A DNA stretch of 64,000 bases from NCBI GenBank assembly GCA_021323655.1, contig JAJPKO010000041.1, positions 1 through 64,000 on the forward strand. The letters run 5' to 3'. This document shows, one piece after another, positions 7,635-14,440 of the stretch; the stretch's first letter is position 1; every line of letters starts with the position of its first letter. The DNA is from Acidobacteriaceae bacterium (GTDB taxonomy: Bacteria > Acidobacteriota > Terriglobia > Terriglobales > Acidobacteriaceae). The notes below the pieces were generated by a model. It searched no databases. It saw only the letters and a program-made list of their open reading frames with translations, and had not been told where the DNA came from. The position numbers were made by a program, and so were the translations under genes.

Positions 7635-7666
7635 CCAGATTGCGTAATCTGGATCTACGGTAGATC
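7635..7666. promoter_or_regulatory. Two abutting palindromes upstream of the small regulator gene
   Basis: CCAGATT-GCGT-AATCTGG (7635-7652) and GATCTAC-G-GTAGATC (7652-7666) are both perfect and share one base. They lie 65 bases upstream of the GTG at 7570 and 50 bases from the end of the DUF6387-like gene. Their place suggests operators controlling the regulator-trfA transcript. A terminator for the upstream gene is less likely, because no T-run follows on the minus strand. Confidence 0.5.
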
Positions 7667-7715
7667 GCGGAGCTTTCGTGATCGAGGCAAAAACTAACTT
7701 TTATTTTTGCAATTT

Positions 7716-8681
7716 TCAGTGACGCTTTTTTCTGCTCTGCCTAGTCAGAGGCACTGGTCCACGCATTTCACTGATGGCGGCTTCAATGAGCCCAGCAAAG
7801 ACAGGACCTAGAGGATCCAGGAGTTCGTCTCGATGAGTCTTGGTCGTCCGTAGCAAACCCGGATCATCCATCTCAAGCAGATGTGCCATCACTGCGTCAT
7901 TGAAACTTTTCCGAAGAGAAACGTCTTCAAGACGACTCCTCCAAAAGAGGAGATCAATGTATGGGAGGACTTTTGATTTCTCCCATTTGGGAAGAGCAGG
8001 TTTCTTATCCTGTTTCGGATTGGCTGGCTTGTACAGGCAGTCCTCTTGTTGCTGGTAAATCACCTCTTTGAACTGCCTAATGAGAAGCTCTGGCGGCAGG
8101 CTTAGGTTTACTGTCAGAAAGACAGTTTGGTTGGGTACATGCTGCGAAGTGAGATGAAGTTTGACTGGTTCATGCAGTACCTCTTCGGTTTCCCTTTCGT
8201 GCCAGCCAGGATCACCAGTAAGCTCCATGCTTGATCGATTTTGGCTCCGCGATTCCATTGCGGCATCGATTCGTTCTTGTGAATCTTCTCGTAAGTCTTT
8301 ACCGATGCGAATGCAGTCCAGCACAGTGAGAGGGTGAACGCCATGCCCGTACCGATTGAGTTTTGCGAGTGAAGCAAAGCTTCCAGGCAAAGATGGATGA
8401 TTGCTCGTAAGGATTTTGGAGATTTCTTTTTCGTTTATAAGTGGCTTTTCATACAGTAAAGCGAGCAATTCATAAAAGCTGGCCTGAAGTGAGCTGGTAG
8501 CAATCATTCTCCCTCGAAGCAGAGTTGCCGGGGACAATGCCTGAAGATCGACTCTGACCGCTATTTGCCAGGCCCAGCCAATAGCGCCGAGATTCTTCAC
8601 CCCCTCGTACTTGCTCAAACTGAACCAAGGAGCATATTTCTGAATCAACTGCGCGGTTTTTAGGCTCTTCTTACCGTGCAT
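7716..8681 (-). CDS. DUF6387-like protein
   Basis: I chose the ATG at 8681, which has GGAG about eight bases upstream and overlaps the integrase stop by 11 bases. An upstream in-frame start at 8735 lacks a ribosome site. The N-terminal stretch WFSLSKYEGVKNLGAIGWAW matches my recollection of the DUF6387 family, whose members lie beside tyrosine integrases in genomic islands. The remainder (about 320 residues) has no recognisable catalytic motif: a helical N-terminal half, a strand-rich middle around TVFLTVNLSLPPELLIRQF, and a basic C terminus. Translational coupling to the integrase suggests a role in integration, excision or element maintenance, but no function is established. Confidence 0.6.
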   Translation of the reverse strand: MHGKKSLKTAQLIQKYAPWFSLSKYEGVKNLGAIGWAWQIAVRVDLQALSPATLLRGRMIATSSLQASFYELLALLYEKPLINEKEISKILTSNHPSLPGSFASLAKLNRYGHGVHPLTVLDCIRIGKDLREDSQERIDAAMESRSQNRSSMELTGDPGWHERETEEVLHEPVKLHLTSQHVPNQTVFLTVNLSLPPELLIRQFKEVIYQQQEDCLYKPANPKQDKKPALPKWEKSKVLPYIDLLFWRSRLEDVSLRKSFNDAVMAHLLEMDDPGLLRTTKTHRDELLDPLGPVFAGLIEAAISEMRGPVPLTRQSRKKRH

Positions 8682-9792
8682 GTTGCTTCTCCGAGGACTT
8701 AGAAGACGCTGTTTTTTGGCGTTTTGTGAGTGCATCGATACGCACTACAAGGTCCTCAGCACGCAAATGTGTGTAGCGCTTCAGCATCTGCATTGATTTG
8801 TGGCCGCTGATGGCTGATACCTCCTGATCGGAGAAGCCAGCCTCAACAAAACGGCTGACTGCTTCATGTCTTAGATCGTGAAAGCGAAGGTCCTTAATGC
8901 CCAGAGCTCTCTTGATTTCTTGCCATACCCCATCGAAGCTGTAAGGCCCGCGTGTGCCATCCTTGCGAGGCTCTCCAAAGAAAATGAGATCAGTATCAGC
9001 CGGTCGCACCGGGTGCGCAAGTGCTTGCCTGAAGACATCAGCCGCATTCATGGTTAACGGCACTGTGCGAGCTTCCGTATTCTTCGTATGAAGCAAACGG
9101 ACGATCCTTCGGTCCACATCCACCTGATTCACTCGCAAGCCCACGATCTCCGACATACGCATCCCTGTCTCTAGTGCAATCCGAACGATCCACGCAAGCA
9201 TGGGGTTTGAGTGCTTTTCGACTGCTGACAATAGCTTCTGTTCTTCATCGAGAGACAATCGCCGATTACGGCCTGATCCGGGTGCAGGGCGACGGATATT
9301 TGAAACTGGATTCGCGGTAAGGCCGACGCCCCACTCTTTGATGGCAACGGTGTAAAGATGACCGAGCAGAGCAAGGTCTAGCCTCACTGTGTTGTTCGTT
9401 CTCGGCTGCGGTTTACCGTGCTTGTTGCGGCGATCCTCTCCTGCCAGACGCATATCTCGAAACTTTGCCACGATCTCTGGAGTGAGCGCAGCTAGTGAGT
9501 ACTTACCCAGATGCTCAATCAGGATTGTCGACCGCTTCACATCCGCAACTTGAGTGCTCAGCCGCTTTGTAGGGACCACCTCTTTGAGATAGCGATCGAG
9601 CGCAGCTTCGATCGTCAGACGGTCGGCTGTTGCGCGCCTGATATAGGCGCCGCGAACCATCTCGTCTTCAGTTCGACGTGCCCAGTCTTCAGCATCTCGC
9701 TTTGTTCGGAAGGTCTTCGAACTCGTAGGCCATCCGGCTTTACGGACCACTGCTTTCCAGGTGGCTGAAGGCGTTTTGACAATGGTTGCCAT
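8671..9792 (-). CDS. Tyrosine-type site-specific integrase
   Basis: This phage-type integrase catalyses recombination between the element and the tRNA-Leu 3' end. From the ATG at 9792 it has 373 residues. The open frame runs 30 codons further to a TTG at 9882, but that segment does not resemble an integrase N terminus. The order is an N-terminal arm-binding-like region (TFRTKRDAEDWARRTEDEM), a SAM-like core-binding domain, and the catalytic domain with the expected residues: Arg in TGMRMSEIVGL, Lys in LLHTKNTEAR, HDLRHEAVSRF, His in SGHKSM and the nucleophile Tyr in MLKRYTHL. No strong ribosome site is visible at 9792. The gene ends 150 bases from the tRNA and is followed, overlapping, by the DUF6387-like gene. 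Confidence 0.92.
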   Translation of the reverse strand: MATIVKTPSATWKAVVRKAGWPTSSKTFRTKRDAEDWARRTEDEMVRGAYIRRATADRLTIEAALDRYLKEVVPTKRLSTQVADVKRSTILIEHLGKYSLAALTPEIVAKFRDMRLAGEDRRNKHGKPQPRTNNTVRLDLALLGHLYTVAIKEWGVGLTANPVSNIRRPAPGSGRNRRLSLDEEQKLLSAVEKHSNPMLAWIVRIALETGMRMSEIVGLRVNQVDVDRRIVRLLHTKNTEARTVPLTMNAADVFRQALAHPVRPADTDLIFFGEPRKDGTRGPYSFDGVWQEIKRALGIKDLRFHDLRHEAVSRFVEAGFSDQEVSAISGHKSMQMLKRYTHLRAEDLVVRIDALTKRQKTASSKSSEKQHAR

Positions 9793-9820
9793 TTTTGTGA
9801 GTACGGTGCTCGGCAGCAGC

Positions 9821-9857
9821 ACTGTACTGAAATTGTACCGAATGCTACCGGTACAGT
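9821..9857. promoter_or_regulatory. Inverted repeat ACTGTAC...GTACAGT near att site
   Basis: Seven-base arms at 9821-9827 and 9851-9857 enclose two copies of TACCG. They lie between the integrase start and the tRNA 3' end, where arm-type integrase or excisionase sites are normally found. The role is inferred from position only. Confidence 0.4.
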
Positions 9858-9950
9858 TCGCGTGGCCACTCCAAATGGTCAAATAGACCAGAGCACCTAT
9901 CGCCGCAATCTGCTGTATTTACAATACTTTATAGATGATTATTGTATTGG

Positions 9951-10035
9951 TGCCGGGAGGGGGGGTCGAACCCCCATGACCGCAAGGGTCGGCGGATTTT
10001 GAGTCCGCTGCGTCTGCCAGTTCCGCCATCCCGGC
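9951..10035 (-). tRNA. tRNA-Leu (anticodon CAA)
   Basis: This 85-base class II tRNA reads on the minus strand. The 5' end GCCGGGA at 10035 pairs with TCCCGGC at the 3' end, and the CCA is encoded (9948-9950). The anticodon loop CTCAAAA gives anticodon CAA (9999-10001), decoding UUG. The long variable arm and the GGTTCGA T-loop fit leucine. The integrase reads away from its 3' end, so this gene is the likely integration target. Confidence 0.95.
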
Positions 10036-10228
10036 TTGTGGGAGGGGCCCTGTTCAGTATGACATATGTCCAGGCGCTCGGAAATTCACGCCGCTATTGC
10101 GCAGTGTCTCAGTTTTGAATTTCCAAATTCCCTCTGGGGCTAAAAGCACCTTTCTTTTCACTTTGATCGGCATGGCTAATTCATCCGTGTTCCTTCAAAA
10201 CAAACCTGAACTGTGACACAACCCGCCA

Positions 10229-10257
10229 TTGCAGAATGCGCTCCATGCCCTTAAAAT
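10229..10257 (+). promoter_or_regulatory. Candidate sigma70 promoter of rpmE
   Basis: TTGCAG at 10229-10234 and TAAAAT at 10252-10257 are separated by 17 bases. The -10 matches five of six consensus bases and the -35 three of six. It lies about 30 bases upstream of the rpmE ATG. The 190 bases between this site and the tRNA hold nothing else I can name apart from a GACATATGTC palindrome near 10060. Confidence 0.4.
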
Positions 10258-10288
10258 AAGAAGATTGCAGCGAAAGGTTTTTTGAATC

Positions 10289-10510
10289 ATGCCGAAACAA
10301 GGTATTCATCCTCAATATCAGGAAATCCGGGTGGTCTGCGCTTGCGGAAACACCTTTACGACCCGCTCGACCCATAAGGGCGACATTCACCTGGAAATCT
10401 GCTCGAATTGCCACCCGTTCTTTACCGGCAAGCAGAAGCTGGTGGACACTGCGGGCCGCGTTGAGCGCTTCCGCCGTAAGTACGCCAAGGCGGAGACTGT
10501 CGCGAAGTAA
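10289..10510 (+). CDS. rpmE: 50S ribosomal protein L31 (bL31)
   Basis: A 73-residue protein with the bL31 signature: an N-terminal [10 protein letters not shown] segment, zinc-ligand cysteines in VVCACGN and EICSNCHPF (a C+ form with four Cys), and the [20 protein letters not shown] tail. It is slightly longer than the E. coli protein because of its C terminus. It is the first chromosomal gene right of the integrated element and is followed by a hairpin at 10588-10610. Confidence 0.96.
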   Translation: MPKQGIHPQYQEIRVVCACGNTFTTRSTHKGDIHLEICSNCHPFFTGKQKLVDTAGRVERFRRKYAKAETVAK

Positions 10511-10587
10511 CCGGATTCAGAGAGATATCCCATTCTACGGGGCCAGAAGCCCCGGTGCTTCTACCTGAAGCATGGATGGATGAAAAC

Positions 10588-10610
10588 AAGCCTCCGCTGG
10601 CCGGAGGCTT
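10588..10610 (+). promoter_or_regulatory. Hairpin overlapping the dus ribosome-binding site
   Basis: AAGCCTCCG (10588-10596) pairs perfectly with CGGAGGCTT (10602-10610) across a five-base loop. No T-run follows, so it is a poor intrinsic terminator. The right arm contains the GGAGG that sits seven bases before the dus ATG at 10615, so the hairpin would mask that site. A smaller stem AGAAGC/GCTTCT precedes it (about 10545-10562). Confidence 0.5.
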
Positions 10611-10614
10611 TGCT

Positions 10615-11724
10615 ATGAAGAAGCACTGGGACAATCCGTGTGAACATGCGATGCCGGAAAGTGTGCGTGTACCTGCCTCTGTGCAGATTGGCAATGTAAC
10701 GGTCGCTCCGGCGACGGTGCTGGCGCCGATGGCTGGGGTGACGGACACGGTCTTTCGCCGTTTTATTCGCAATGCCAGCGTCTTTTCAGCAGAGGCGGGC
10801 CCGGGAACCTCAGTCGAGTCGGAGATCACGAACCAGCAGTCGGGCTGCGGGCTGATTATGACGGAGTTCACCTCGGCGGACGGGCTGACGCGGATGCGCG
10901 AGTCAAAGCGCAAGCGGTATCTGACCTTTTACGATGACGAGCATCCGATTTCAGCGCAGCTCTTTGGCTCAAACCCAGGGACGCTGGCCGATGCGGCGCG
11001 CATTGTGGAAGAGACGGGCTTTGATATAGTGGACCTCAATCTGGGATGCCCGGCCAAGCGCGTTGTGGCGTGCAATGGAGGCAGCGGGCTGTTGCGCGAC
11101 CTTCCGCTGATTGCGAAGATTTTTGAGGAAGTGCGCGCGGCGGTGACGATTCCTTTTACGGTGAAGTTTCGCCTGGGCTGGAATGATAACCACATCATTT
11201 GCGTGGAGCTGGCGCGGCTGGCGGAAGAGTGCGGCCTGCAGGCAGTGGCGCTCCATGCGCGCACGCGCGAGCAGGGCTATTCGGGCCAGGCACGCTGGGA
11301 GTATATTGCCGCAGCGAAGGATGCGGTGCGCATTCCGGTGATTGGAAACGGGGATGTGCGCACTCCGGAAGACGCGTGTGCTCTTGTGGCGCAGACCCGC
11401 TGCGATGCAGTGATGATTGGGCGCGCCGCGCCTGCGAATCCGTGGATCTTTCGCCAGATTGCACAGTACACGGCCACCGGGCACTATGACCAGCCGACGG
11501 ACATGGACCGCTACCGGATGATCCGCACGTATTTCCAGATGCTGATGGAAGATGGTCACCCTGAGGCCCAGGGCAAGATGAAGCAGTTTACCTCATGGTT
11601 TACGCATGGCGCGCCGGGCGGGGCTTCGTTGCGGAAGTCTATCTACGAGTCGAAGACCGGAGAGGCGATTCTGGATGCAGTGGAGCAGTTCTTTGAGCCC
11701 AAGTTGACGGCCCTGGCTTCGTGA
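10615..11724 (+). CDS. dus: tRNA-dihydrouridine synthase
   Basis: An FMN-dependent enzyme that reduces specific uridines in the tRNA D-loop to dihydrouridine. The family motifs are present: the N-terminal LAPMAGVTD FMN-binding segment, VDLNLGCPAKR with the catalytic-cysteine motif region (the general-acid Cys is in NLGCP), VKFRLGW, ALHARTREQGYSG, and GNGDVRTPEDA followed by CDAVMIGRAAPANPWIF. I chose the ATG at 10615 because GGAGG lies seven bases upstream. An in-frame GTG at 10555 would add 20 residues encoded by the two hairpins. The product is then 369 residues, similar to DusB-like enzymes. It probably forms a transcript with rpmE. Confidence 0.92.
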   Translation: MKKHWDNPCEHAMPESVRVPASVQIGNVTVAPATVLAPMAGVTDTVFRRFIRNASVFSAEAGPGTSVESEITNQQSGCGLIMTEFTSADGLTRMRESKRKRYLTFYDDEHPISAQLFGSNPGTLADAARIVEETGFDIVDLNLGCPAKRVVACNGGSGLLRDLPLIAKIFEEVRAAVTIPFTVKFRLGWNDNHIICVELARLAEECGLQAVALHARTREQGYSGQARWEYIAAAKDAVRIPVIGNGDVRTPEDACALVAQTRCDAVMIGRAAPANPWIFRQIAQYTATGHYDQPTDMDRYRMIRTYFQMLMEDGHPEAQGKMKQFTSWFTHGAPGGASLRKSIYESKTGEAILDAVEQFFEPKLTALAS

Positions 11725-11790
11725 TTCTTAGACAGATTTGCGTGCGGCGGCGAGTTTTCTACTTCACTGTAATAGACAGCTTCAATTGGC

Positions 11791-12729
11791 TCAGGAGATG
11801 GTGGTGGCTTGCTGGATGCTGGTTTCGATCTGTTTCTGGGTTTGCGGGGGCAGGTCGGGCATGGCACCGGGTTGGGAGGTCACCCAGGATCCCCAGCGGT
11901 TTCCGGCTTCGTTTAAGACGGTGAGCGGGGCATTCTGAAGGTAATAGTGGACGAGGGCGGCGGTGAAGGCGTCGCCTGCGCCTACGGTGTCGGCCACGGT
12001 TGCGGGAAAACCGTGGTGGCGGTGATGACTTTGTTGCGTGACTAAAAGACTTCCGTGCGGACCCATGGTGATGCAGACGAGGCGCACGGGGAAGTGTTTG
12101 AGCAGCAGTTTTGCGCCCTGGAGCAGCGATGCTTCGTCTGTGCTGCACCCGGAGCTGAAGCCGAGCAGGACGAGTACCTGCTGCATTTCAGCGTCGTTCA
12201 ACTTGACCAGAGTGGCTTTGCTGAGGGATGCGGAGAGCACTTCTGCGCTGAAGAAAGGTTGTCGCAGGTTGACGTCGAAGATGCGAAGGCAATCGGGAGA
12301 CGTGGCGCTGAGGAAGGCAGCGATGGTTTTGCGCGAGTCTTCATCACGCTGCGCGAGGGTACCGAAGCAGACGGCGTCTGCGTGCCGGGCGAGCGTGAGC
12401 CACTGCGGGGTGGCTGCGAGGAAGTCCCAGGCGACGGGACGTTCGAAGATGTACTCTGCCTGGCCGTCGTGAAGGGCGACAGAAACGCTGCCGGTTGGGT
12501 GCTGCGTGTCGCGCTGAATGTAGCCAAGGTCTGCGGGAAAGGCGGAAAGGCGGGCGAGCGCTTCGTCGCCGAGAGCGTCGGCACCGATGCGGCTGGCGAT
12601 GACGGCGTGATTGCCGAGACGGGCGGACATGACGGCAAAGTTGGCTGGTGCTCCTCCGAGCCTTTTCCCGGTGGGGAGGAGGTCCCAGAGCAACTCACCG
12701 AGACCCACGACCAGATGCTGTCTGCTCAC
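11791..12729 (-). CDS. PfkB-family sugar kinase (fructokinase-like)
   Basis: A 312-residue ribokinase/PfkB-family kinase. The N-terminal signature is GLGELLWDLLPTGKRLGGAP (reported here in part), and the C-terminal anion-hole motif DTVGAGDAFTAAL holds the catalytic Asp. A GTG at 12729 with AGGAG six bases upstream is a much better start than the upstream ATG at 12792, which would lie inside the trehalase reading frame. The start overlaps the trehalase stop by 35 bases, so the two are translationally linked. The N-terminal residues GGAPANFAV resemble fructokinases, but specificity is inferred. Residues VCITMGPHGSLL match the nucleotide-binding region. Confidence 0.85.
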   Translation of the reverse strand: MSRQHLVVGLGELLWDLLPTGKRLGGAPANFAVMSARLGNHAVIASRIGADALGDEALARLSAFPADLGYIQRDTQHPTGSVSVALHDGQAEYIFERPVAWDFLAATPQWLTLARHADAVCFGTLAQRDEDSRKTIAAFLSATSPDCLRIFDVNLRQPFFSAEVLSASLSKATLVKLNDAEMQQVLVLLGFSSGCSTDEASLLQGAKLLLKHFPVRLVCITMGPHGSLLVTQQSHHRHHGFPATVADTVGAGDAFTAALVHYYLQNAPLTVLNEAGNRWGSWVTSQPGAMPDLPPQTQKQIETSIQQATTIS

Positions 12730-14410
12730 TCTTTTCTCCTGTATGTACGAGCAACTGCTGCATCTTGAGATAGGCGGCGTTGGTCCAGCCAAAACCGACT
12801 TCGTTGCTCTTGTATCCGGTGGTAATGCTCATTTCTGACGAGCCGTGCACTACATCGTATTTTTCCCGGATGGTGTGATCGTGGTCAAAGTTGACGCGGA
12901 TGGTGTGGCTGAATTCCTGTGAGATGCGGCGCGCGTCGGTAAGATCGCCGACTTTTTCGAGGCCTGCGATGGCGATCCAGGTGGGAGGGGCCCAGCCGAA
13001 TGGCAGGTCCCATTGTGTGCCGGAGTTGTAAGTGCTCATGGCGAGGCCGCCGGGCTGTTCAAACCAATGCAGCGCTTTTTCAAGACCCTTCTGCTGTTGG
13101 GTGTCGGCGAGTCCGGCCCAGAGCGGGTAGAAGGTGGTGAGATAACGGTACGTGGACTGCTGGTGCGTCTCGTAGTTGTAATCGAAGTACATGCCCTCTT
13201 TGGCGTTCCAGAGGTATTTGTTAATGGCGGTCTTGCGGGCATTGGCCTGGTCGTTCCAATGCTTTGCTTCAGAGGGTTTGCCGAGTTTTTCTGCCATCCA
13301 GGCGAGATCGCGCTCGTATTTGTAGAGAAGGCTGTTGAGGCAGATGGGCGCGTAGTGATGGGTTGAGCCGCTGAAGGGGCCGAAACGGAAGCTGGGGTCA
13401 TAGCCGGATTCGCGCATGGCGCGGTCGCCTTTGTAGTAATCGCGGGAGAGCCAGTGTCCGTTGACGTGGGCACGTGCGCAGACGACGGAGAGGCGCGCAT
13501 CACAACTTGTTTCTGCAAGCTTTGCGATTTCAGGGGCGTCGGGTTGATCGGGCGCTTCTACGAGATAGTTGGTGTGAACGTCAGGGTGGGCGAGCAGCCA
13601 GCGGATGACGTCGGGATAGTAGGTGGAGTCGTCTTCCTGCTCGGGGACGGGGCCTTCGCCGAGGTCAAAGTAGCGGGCGAGGCCTGTGTCTCCCGCACGG
13701 TGGACATCGCTTAACCAGAGGCTGTGGTCGCGCACGGCATAGGAGTAGGCGGTGGCGAGCCACTCGTCACGCTGTTTGCCAGGTCTGTCGGCGTCGTAGA
13801 CATCGCGAATCATGGAAGAGAGAAAAGGCGGCTGCGAGCGCGTGAGGTAGTACGTGCGATTGGCGTTGAGGATGCTACCGTAGTGCTCAATTTCATAGAA
13901 GAAGTTTTCAACCATGCCGCGGGCGAGTGCGATGCGGCCGTCCTGGAGAAGTCCGAGCAGGATGAAGTAGCTGTCCCACCCGTACATTTCATTGAAACGG
14001 CCACCGGGGACCACATATTTATTGGGCAGATAGAGCAGGCCGGGTGTTTTGAGCGAGCGCGGGTCAATCTGGCCGATGTGGGTGATTTGTGTGGGAAGGC
14101 GCTCGACATCTACGTTGCATTGCTTTTGCAGCGCAGAGACTTGCGGAGGAGTGGGGACCTCTTGCGGGAGATAGAGGACGGGCGCTGTCCTTACCTTTGG
14201 GTCCATGAGAGAGTGGCAGTCCACCATGGAGCGGGAGAGTGTGTCCCATGCGTGATGGATGTAGCTATTGATGTTGGTTGTTGCGGCGGGAGCGGAGGGC
14301 GGAGCCTGGCCGGTGGCGGTCTGTGCGCGTGAGACGGGAGCAGAGAAAAGCATCGCCAACACGCAGCAGACGCATCCAACACGAGCAGTCAAATATGCCT
14401 CTAATTTCAT
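12695..14410 (-). CDS. treA: Secreted trehalase (GH37)
   Basis: Hydrolyses alpha,alpha-trehalose to two glucose, acting outside the cytoplasmic membrane. From the ATG at 14410 there are 571 residues: a signal peptide ending near SRAQ, then GH37 signatures PGGRFNEMYGWDSYF (about residues 135-149) and QWDLPFGWAPPTW (about 480), plus Asp in LSRDYYKGDRAMRESGYDPS. An in-frame start at 14491 would add 27 residues ahead of the signal peptide and is less likely. Its end overlaps the PfkB kinase gene, and its start is 31 bases from a divergently transcribed AsmA-like gene, so the promoters must overlap. Confidence 0.93.
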   Translation of the reverse strand: MKLEAYLTARVGCVCCVLAMLFSAPVSRAQTATGQAPPSAPAATTNINSYIHHAWDTLSRSMVDCHSLMDPKVRTAPVLYLPQEVPTPPQVSALQKQCNVDVERLPTQITHIGQIDPRSLKTPGLLYLPNKYVVPGGRFNEMYGWDSYFILLGLLQDGRIALARGMVENFFYEIEHYGSILNANRTYYLTRSQPPFLSSMIRDVYDADRPGKQRDEWLATAYSYAVRDHSLWLSDVHRAGDTGLARYFDLGEGPVPEQEDDSTYYPDVIRWLLAHPDVHTNYLVEAPDQPDAPEIAKLAETSCDARLSVVCARAHVNGHWLSRDYYKGDRAMRESGYDPSFRFGPFSGSTHHYAPICLNSLLYKYERDLAWMAEKLGKPSEAKHWNDQANARKTAINKYLWNAKEGMYFDYNYETHQQSTYRYLTTFYPLWAGLADTQQQKGLEKALHWFEQPGGLAMSTYNSGTQWDLPFGWAPPTWIAIAGLEKVGDLTDARRISQEFSHTIRVNFDHDHTIREKYDVVHGSSEMSITTGYKSNEVGFGWTNAAYLKMQQLLVHTGEKSEQTASGRGSR

Positions 14411-14440
14411 AGGTGTCTTTACTTTCTGAAAGGCCTTTGC

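Larger units (their letters stand above)
1..9950. mobile_element. Integrated IncP-like conjugative/replicative element (right part)
   Basis: This block is bounded on the right by the 3' end of a tRNA-Leu gene, with a tyrosine integrase reading away from it. That is the classic arrangement of an element inserted into a tRNA. Inside are conjugation genes (trbJ, a trbK-like lipoprotein gene, trbL), a TrfA-type replication initiator, iterons, and several palindromes and short direct-repeat arrays. Trb mating-pair genes plus TrfA are the hallmark modules of IncP plasmids. The left attachment site and the remaining transfer genes lie outside the window, so completeness, mobility and the att core cannot be judged. 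The tRNA-proximal right boundary is well supported. The true length is unknown. Confidence 0.8.

Noticed and set aside
12055..12768. A 237-residue plus-strand frame opposite the PfkB kinase
   Set aside because: Shadow frame; the kinase has a good start with AGGAG and the GAGD motif.
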